A stretch of 64,000 nucleotides of DNA from Lapillicoccus jejuensis. GTDB taxonomy: Bacteria > Actinomycetota > Actinomycetes > Actinomycetales > Dermatophilaceae. This document shows positions 59,364 to 64,000 of the stretch, one piece after another. The stretch covers positions 4,030,001 to 4,094,000 of the forward strand of contig NZ_VFMN01000001.1 of the NCBI RefSeq assembly GCF_006715055.1. The letters are read 5' to 3'. Both the position numbers and the translations under genes were made by a program. The stretch's first letter is position 1, and each line of letters opens with the position of its first letter. The notes beneath the pieces were generated by a model. That model was not told the origin of the DNA. It did not search any database and worked only from the letters and a program-made list of their open reading frames with translations.

Positions 59364-60471
59364 ATGCGGGTCAGGGGGACCACGCCGGCGGGAGCCGGCA
59401 CGCGGCTGGGCGCGCCGATCCAGCTGGCGGCGTTCAGCGCCGCCGTGGCGCTCGTGGCCGGGCTGGCCACCGTGATGGCGACCGACCGCGACCCGACCGC
59501 GGCCACCACGGCGGCGGCCCGCGCGACGGCCGGGTCCGCCGGATCGACCAGCGGGTCCGCCACCCGGGTCGCGCTCGACCCCGCCTGCCTCGCCACCGGG
59601 GACTCCCCGACGGGCGCCCGCGTGCCCGACCACGACCCCTACGGCACCTCGCTCACCGAGTACGGCGAGCACGCGCGGGTCGCCCGCCTGTACGGCGTCA
59701 ACGCCGGTCACCTCTACCCGCTGGACGGGCTCACCGGTGTGCGGCCCTGCGACGAGCAGCTGTGGCGGGTGGCCGAGACGGTGGGTGGGGCGACGCTGGC
59801 CTCGCAGGTCGACCAGCTGCTCCTCGTCCAGGACGCCGACGCCGCGCTGACCGACACCACCGACACGTCGCAGGCGGACGGCGCGGTCCTCGGCGAGGTC
59901 ACGCCGCTGCTGCTGTGGCCGCAGACCGCGTCCCAGCACCGGGTCGTCGACGCCGCGCACTGGCGGCTCACCCTCGCGCCGTACGGCGTCGACACCGAGA
60001 CGGTCACCGGCACGGTCGCGCACGAGATGGGGCACGTGCTCTCGGTCGGGTCGGGGCAGGTCGACCAGACGCCCCCCGCCGGCTGCTTCACGTGGGTCCT
60101 CTACAGCGGGTGCGCGCGGGCGGGCGGGATCGTCGACCGGTGGCTGAGCGCCCAGTGGCCCGACCCGCTAAATGGGCGACTGGGACAAGACCGTGGGCCG
60201 GGCCGACCTCGGGACGCAGGAGGGTCAGCGGGTGCTCGAGCGCTTCCTCGACGCGCACCCCGACACGTTCGTCGACGACTACGCCGCCACCGACCCCACC
60301 GAGGACTTCGCCGAGACCTTCGCGGTCTGGTGCGCCCTCGGGGAGGACGGGGCGGACGGCTCGCACCCGGTCGACCAGCGCCTGCACGACATCGCCTCCG
60401 ACCCGTCCGTGACGAGCGTCGCGGGGCCCGGCTGCGCGCGGATCCGGCAGGGGCTCGCCGACGCGTCCTGA
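59364..60471 (+). pseudogene. frameshifted membrane-anchored zinc metallopeptidase
   Basis: The reading frame from the ATG at 59364 encodes an N-terminal signal/membrane segment (about 17-40) and a zincin with TVAHEMGHVLSVGSG. It runs in frame 0 to about 60168, ending LSAQWPDPLN, then turns into Arg-rich nonsense. The natural continuation, MGDWDKTVGRADLGTQEGQR with TEDFAETFAVWC (the third zinc ligand Glu), is in the +1 frame from 60172 to 60471. The junction reads CCGCTAAATGGGCG; a single extra base there would explain it. HExxH and the third ligand are thus separated by the shift. It is a decayed gene or a sequencing error; a full product would have about 369 residues. Confidence 0.75.
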
Positions 60472-60606
60472 CCTGTCGACGGCGCCGCGCACCCGCAGTG
60501 GGAGGATGTGCGCCGCAGGCCCGGCGACGACGCGACCCGTCGTGCGCGGGCACGTCCCGACCCCGCCCGCGACCGGGTGCGGTCCCGTCCGAGGGAGACC
60601 CCCACG

Positions 60607-61986
60607 ATGCCCGCTGATGAGCAGACCCCGTACGACGTCGTCGTCCTCGGAGGGGGCAGCGGCGGCTACGCCTGCGCGCTGCGCGCGGTGCAGCTCGGCC
60701 TCAGCGTCGCGCTGGTCGAGCAGGACCTGCTCGGCGGCACGTGCCTGCACCGCGGCTGCATCCCGACCAAGGCGATGCTGCACGCCGCCGAGGTCGCCGA
60801 CGCCACCCGCGAGAGCGAGCGCTTCGGGGTCCGCGCGAGCCTCGAGGGCATCGACATGGCCGGCGTCAACTCCTACAAGGACGGCGTCGTCGCCCGGCTG
60901 CACAAGGGTCTGCAGGGGCTGGTCAGGGCCGGCGGGGTCGAGTACGTCCAGGGGCGCGGCCGGCTCGTCGCGCCGGACACCGTGCAGGTCGGGGACCGCC
61001 GCGTCGTCGGCCGGCACGTCGTCCTCGCGACCGGCTCGTACGCCCGCACGCTGCCCGGGCTCGAGATCGGCGGACCGGTGATGACGAGCGAGGAGGCCCT
61101 GCGCCTCGACCACGTCCCGGGCCGGGTCGTCGTCCTCGGCGGCGGGGTCATCGGGGTCGAGTTCGCCTCCGTGATGCGCTCGTTCGGCTCCGAGGTCACG
61201 GTCGTCGAGGCGCTGCCGCGGCTGGTCGCCGCCGAGGACGAGGCGTGCAGCAAGCAGCTGGAGCGCGCCTTCCGCAAGCGCGGCATCACCGTGCGCACCG
61301 GCGCGCGGTTCGCGTCGGCGACGCCGTCGGGTGACGGCGTCACCGTCGCGCTCGAGGACGGCACGACCCTCGAGGCCGACCTCCTGCTGGTCGCCGTCGG
61401 CCGCGGCCCGGCGACCGCCGACCAGGGCTACGAGGAGGTCGGCGTCGCCCTGGACCGCGGCTTCGTCACGACCGACGAGCGGCTGCGCACGAACGTCCCC
61501 GGCGTCTTCGCCGTCGGCGACATCGTCCCGGGCCTGCAGCTGGCGCACCGCGGCTTCGCCCAGGGCATCTTCGTCGCCGAGGAGATCGCCGGGCTCTCCC
61601 CCGCCGTCATCGACGAGGAGGGCATCCCCCGGGTCACCTACTGCGACCCCGAGGTCGCCTCGGTCGGCCTCACCGAGGCCGCGGCCCGCGAGCGGTACGG
61701 CGACGTGCAGGCGGTCGAGTACAACCTCGGGGGCAACGGCAAGTCGCAGATCCTCGGGACGCAGGGCTTCGTCAAGCTCGTCCGGCGGACCGACGGGCCG
61801 GTCGTGGGGGTGCACCTGGTCGGGGCCCGGATGGGCGAGCAGATCGGCGAGGCGCAGCTCGTCGTGAACTGGGAGGCGTTCCCCGAGGACGTGGCCGCCC
61901 TCGTGCACGCCCACCCCACCCAGAACGAGGCGCTCGGCGAGGCGCACCTCGCCCTCGCCGGCAAGCCGCTGCACGGGCACGCCTGA
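60607..61986 (+). CDS. lpdA: dihydrolipoyl dehydrogenase (E3)
   Basis: 459 residues. FAD site VVVLGGGSGGYACALRAVQL; redox-active disulfide GGTCLHRGCIPTK (Cys46, Cys51); NAD site VVVLGGGVIGVEFASVM; and the C-terminal His-Glu pair in VHAHPTQNEALGE. It reoxidises the lipoyl group of 2-oxoacid dehydrogenase complexes. A GGGAG ribosome site lies 9 nt before the ATG. It is followed, 154 nt on, by sucB, the matching E2. Confidence 0.95.
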   Translation: MPADEQTPYDVVVLGGGSGGYACALRAVQLGLSVALVEQDLLGGTCLHRGCIPTKAMLHAAEVADATRESERFGVRASLEGIDMAGVNSYKDGVVARLHKGLQGLVRAGGVEYVQGRGRLVAPDTVQVGDRRVVGRHVVLATGSYARTLPGLEIGGPVMTSEEALRLDHVPGRVVVLGGGVIGVEFASVMRSFGSEVTVVEALPRLVAAEDEACSKQLERAFRKRGITVRTGARFASATPSGDGVTVALEDGTTLEADLLLVAVGRGPATADQGYEEVGVALDRGFVTTDERLRTNVPGVFAVGDIVPGLQLAHRGFAQGIFVAEEIAGLSPAVIDEEGIPRVTYCDPEVASVGLTEAAARERYGDVQAVEYNLGGNGKSQILGTQGFVKLVRRTDGPVVGVHLVGARMGEQIGEAQLVVNWEAFPEDVAALVHAHPTQNEALGEAHLALAGKPLHGHA

Positions 61987-62140
61987 CCGCTCGGCCGACC
62001 CGGCGACCGCTCGCGGCGTGTCCGGGCCGGGCCGGGACGACACGCGCCCGGCAAACGTGACAGGCTCGGACCCGACGCCGTGCGCGGCCCTGCTGCGCCG
62101 ACCACGCCGAAGCCGCTGAACCCGAAGGAGACCCCCTCTC

Positions 62141-64000
62141 ATGTCCGAACGCGTGACCATGCCGGCCCTCGGTGAGTCCGTCACCGAGGGCACCGTCACC
62201 CGCTGGCTGAAGAACGTCGGCGACGAGGTCGCCGTCGACGAGCCGCTCCTCGAGGTCTCGACGGACAAGGTCGACACCGAGATCCCCTCGCCCGTGGCGG
62301 GCACGCTGCAGGAGATCCTCGCGCAGGAGGACGACACCGTCCCCGTCGGCGCGGACCTCGCGGTCATCGGCGACGGCCCCGCGGGCGACGGCGCGGGCTC
62401 GGGCGGGGACGCGCAGCCGGAGCCGGCGCAGGACCAGCAGCAGGACCAGCAGCAGGACCAGCAGCAGGACGAGGAGCCGCCGCTCGCGACGGCCACCCCG
62501 TCGACGGACCAGCCGATCGACGAGCAGACCTCCGAGCCGGAGGCGAGCGGGTCGGGTGGCTCCGGCGGCTCGGGCTCGTCCGGTGGCTCGGGCGGTGGGC
62601 AGACGGTCGTCATGCCGGCGCTCGGCGAGTCGGTCACCGAGGGCACGGTCACCCGCTGGCTGAAGTCCGAGGGCGACCAGGTCGAGGTCGACGAGCCGCT
62701 CCTCGAGGTCTCCACGGACAAGGTCGACACCGAGATCCCCTCGCCCTTCGCGGGCACGCTGAGCAAGATCCTCGTCGCCGAGGACGACACCGTGCCGGTC
62801 GGCGGCGAGCTGGCCGTCATCGGCGGCGAGTCGGGCGGCGCTGAGCAGGCCCCCGCACAGGAGGCCCCGAAGCAGGAGGCCCCGAAGCAGGAGGCCCCGA
62901 AGCAGGAGGCCCCGAAGCAGGAGGCCCCGAAGCAGGAGGCCCCCACGCAGGAGGCTCCGAAGGCGGAGCCGCCGGCGACCGGACAGGCCCCCGAGTCCCC
63001 CGCCCCCCAGGGCAGCGCCGGCCCGGAGAGCGACGCGTCCGCCACCGCCCCGCAGGCCCCCGCCTCGACCTCGAGCGCGCCCGCGGCCCCCGCCCAGGGC
63101 GGATCGGACGACGACGGGTCGCCGTACGTCACCCCGCTCGTGCGCAAGCTCGCGGCCCAGCACGGCGTGGACCTGTCCTCGCTGACCGGCACCGGCATCG
63201 GCGGACGGATCCGCAAGCAGGACGTGCTGGAGGCGGCAGAGAAGGCGAAGGCCCCCGAGCCGGCCCCCGCGGCACCGACCCCCGCTCCGGCGCAGTCGTC
63301 GCCCGCCTCCCCGGCCCCGCCGGCGGCGTCCGCGGCCGCCTCGCCCGCCGCGGGCGGGTCGAGCAGCGTCGGGGTCTCGCCGAAGCGCGGCACGACCGAG
63401 AAGATGTCGCGGCTGCGCAAGGTCATCGCCCAGCGGATGGTCGAGTCCCTGCAGGTCTCGGCCCAGCTGACGACCGTCGTCGAGGTCGACCTGACGAAGA
63501 TCGCCCGCATCCGCGCCCGGGCCAAGGGCGAGTTCGAGGCCCGCGAGGGCGTCAAGCTCAGCTACCTGCCCTTCCTCGCGCTGGCGGCGATCGAGGCGCT
63601 CAAGGTGCACCCGGTCGTCAACGCGAGCGTCGAGGGCGACGAGATCCGCTACCACGCGGCCGAGCACCTCGGCGTGGCCGTCGACACCGACAAGGGCCTC
63701 ATCGTCCCGGTGGTCAAGAACGCCGGCGACCTCAACATCGCGGGCATCGCCCGGGCCATCGCCGACCTGGCCGAGCGGACCCGCACCAACAAGATCCTCC
63801 CCGACGAGCTGTCCGGCGGGACGTTCACCATCACCAACACCGGCAGCCGCGGGGCGCTGTTCGACACCCCGATCATCAACCAGCCGCAGGTCGCCATCCT
63901 CGGCACCGGTGCGCTGGTCAAGCGGCCCGTCGTCGTCACCGACGCCGACGGTGGCGAGACGATCGCCATCCGCTCGATGATGTACCTGGCCCTCTCCTAC
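62141..64000 (+). CDS. sucB: dihydrolipoamide acyltransferase E2 (truncated by the window end)
   Basis: The first 620 residues are present. Two lipoyl domains (about 3-76 and 157-230) each carry the lipoylated Lys in [12 protein letters not shown]; a linker of DQQQ repeats separates them and one of KQEAP repeats follows. The E3/E1-binding domain (about 327-367, [20 protein letters not shown]) and the start of the catalytic domain (from about 425) follow. The His-x3-Asp-Gly active site lies beyond the end. [21 protein letters not shown] start after AAGGAG supports the ATG. It corresponds to actinobacterial SucB/DlaT (Rv2215), shared by pyruvate and 2-oxoglutarate dehydrogenases. Confidence 0.93.
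   Translation, partial: MSERVTMPALGESVTEGTVTRWLKNVGDEVAVDEPLLEVSTDKVDTEIPSPVAGTLQEILAQEDDTVPVGADLAVIGDGPAGDGAGSGGDAQPEPAQDQQQDQQQDQQQDEEPPLATATPSTDQPIDEQTSEPEASGSGGSGGSGSSGGSGGGQTVVMPALGESVTEGTVTRWLKSEGDQVEVDEPLLEVSTDKVDTEIPSPFAGTLSKILVAEDDTVPVGGELAVIGGESGGAEQAPAQEAPKQEAPKQEAPKQEAPKQEAPKQEAPTQEAPKAEPPATGQAPESPAPQGSAGPESDASATAPQAPASTSSAPAAPAQGGSDDDGSPYVTPLVRKLAAQHGVDLSSLTGTGIGGRIRKQDVLEAAEKAKAPEPAPAAPTPAPAQSSPASPAPPAASAAASPAAGGSSSVGVSPKRGTTEKMSRLRKVIAQRMVESLQVSAQLTTVVEVDLTKIARIRARAKGEFEAREGVKLSYLPFLALAAIEALKVHPVVNASVEGDEIRYHAAEHLGVAVDTDKGLIVPVVKNAGDLNIAGIARAIADLAERTRTNKILPDELSGGTFTITNTGSRGALFDTPIINQPQVAILGTGALVKRPVVVTDADGGETIAIRSMMYLALSY
62432..62470 (+). repeat. 12-bp tandem repeat encoding DQQQ
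   Basis: Three copies of GACCAGCAGCAG plus a partial one, in the linker between the two lipoyl domains of sucB. Confidence 0.75.
62858..62962 (+). repeat. 15-bp tandem repeat encoding QEAPK
   Basis: Seven copies of CAGGAGGCCCCGAAG, the first five perfect and the last two with point changes, in the sucB linker. The identical copies suggest recent expansion. Confidence 0.8.

Noticed and set aside
62858-62962. 15-bp repeat considered as a CRISPR array
   Set aside because: Copies are contiguous without spacers and encode an in-frame QEAPK linker.

Overview
The window is 64 kb of very GC-rich DNA with densely packed genes, GTG starts at roughly half of them, and frequent stop/start overlaps. Gene content and order indicate an actinomycete, most likely of the Micrococcales and perhaps near the Intrasporangiaceae/Dermatophilaceae (the family is inference). 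The backbone follows the Mycobacterium tuberculosis Rv2175c to Rv2215 segment: Rv2175c-like regulator, pknL, aroG, plsC-like acyltransferase, ArsA-like ATPase, SRPBCC protein, fadD15, Rv2191-like nuclease, trpD, ctaE-qcrCAB, ctaF/ctaC, PfkB kinase, erpA, glycerate kinase, DUF3043, gcvT, leucyl aminopeptidase and the E2 subunit sucB. No tRNA, rRNA, insertion sequence, prophage or CRISPR array was seen.

Layout. 1-5.3 kb: start of a carotenoid (lycopene cyclase domain) gene, the Rv2175c-like DNA-binding protein, a LysM transglycosylase, the PASTA kinase PknL, an EamA exporter and a SnoaL-like protein. 5.3-8.5 kb: a large secreted propeller/repeat protein. 8.6-14.2 kb: threonine aldolase, MatB-like acyl-CoA synthetase, Fpg/Nei glycosylase, a double VOC protein and class II DAHP synthase. 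14.4-17.8 kb: DUF1028 protein, PlsC acyltransferase, esterase and membrane protein. 17.8-21.6 kb: an overlapping minus-strand operon of SRPBCC, ArsA-like ATPase, His/Asp-rich protein, glucokinase and EEP nuclease. 21.7-29.4 kb: FadD15, Nudix, a lipoprotein peptidase, a DEDDh/GIY-YIG nuclease, an Lrp-type RAM domain protein, a pseudo-receiver and TrpD.

29.5-39.2 kb holds most of the aerobic respiratory chain: ctaE-qcrC-qcrA-qcrB on the plus strand and ctaC-ctaD-ctaF on the minus strand, facing each other across an island with an IMPase-family gene, a small zincin and a DUF4375 gene of atypical composition. 39.3-47.5 kb: a NifS-like protein that lacks the PLP lysine, overlapped by tusA; then aat, PfkB kinase, erpA, glycerate kinase, an anchored esterase, nadA and a phosphoesterase. 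47.5-58.7 kb: putative oxidoreductase, M20 dipeptidase, DUF3043, HIT-like protein, beta-lactamase-fold hydrolase, MFS exporter, small proteins, gcvT, leucyl aminopeptidase and a LuxR-type regulator. 58.8-64 kb: DUF5302 and a partner, a frameshifted metallopeptidase, lpd and the truncated sucB; lpd and sucB would act together as E3 and E2 of a 2-oxoacid dehydrogenase.

The most pervasive signal outside the genes is a TANNNT -10-like hexamer 6-8 nt in front of the start codon at more than twenty transcription-unit heads, which suggests widespread leaderless transcription. Three very strong, U-tract-less palindromic hairpins sit at operon ends. The best candidates for new biology are the lysine-less NifS/TusA pair and the glucokinase/ArsA operon with its metal-binding-like small protein.
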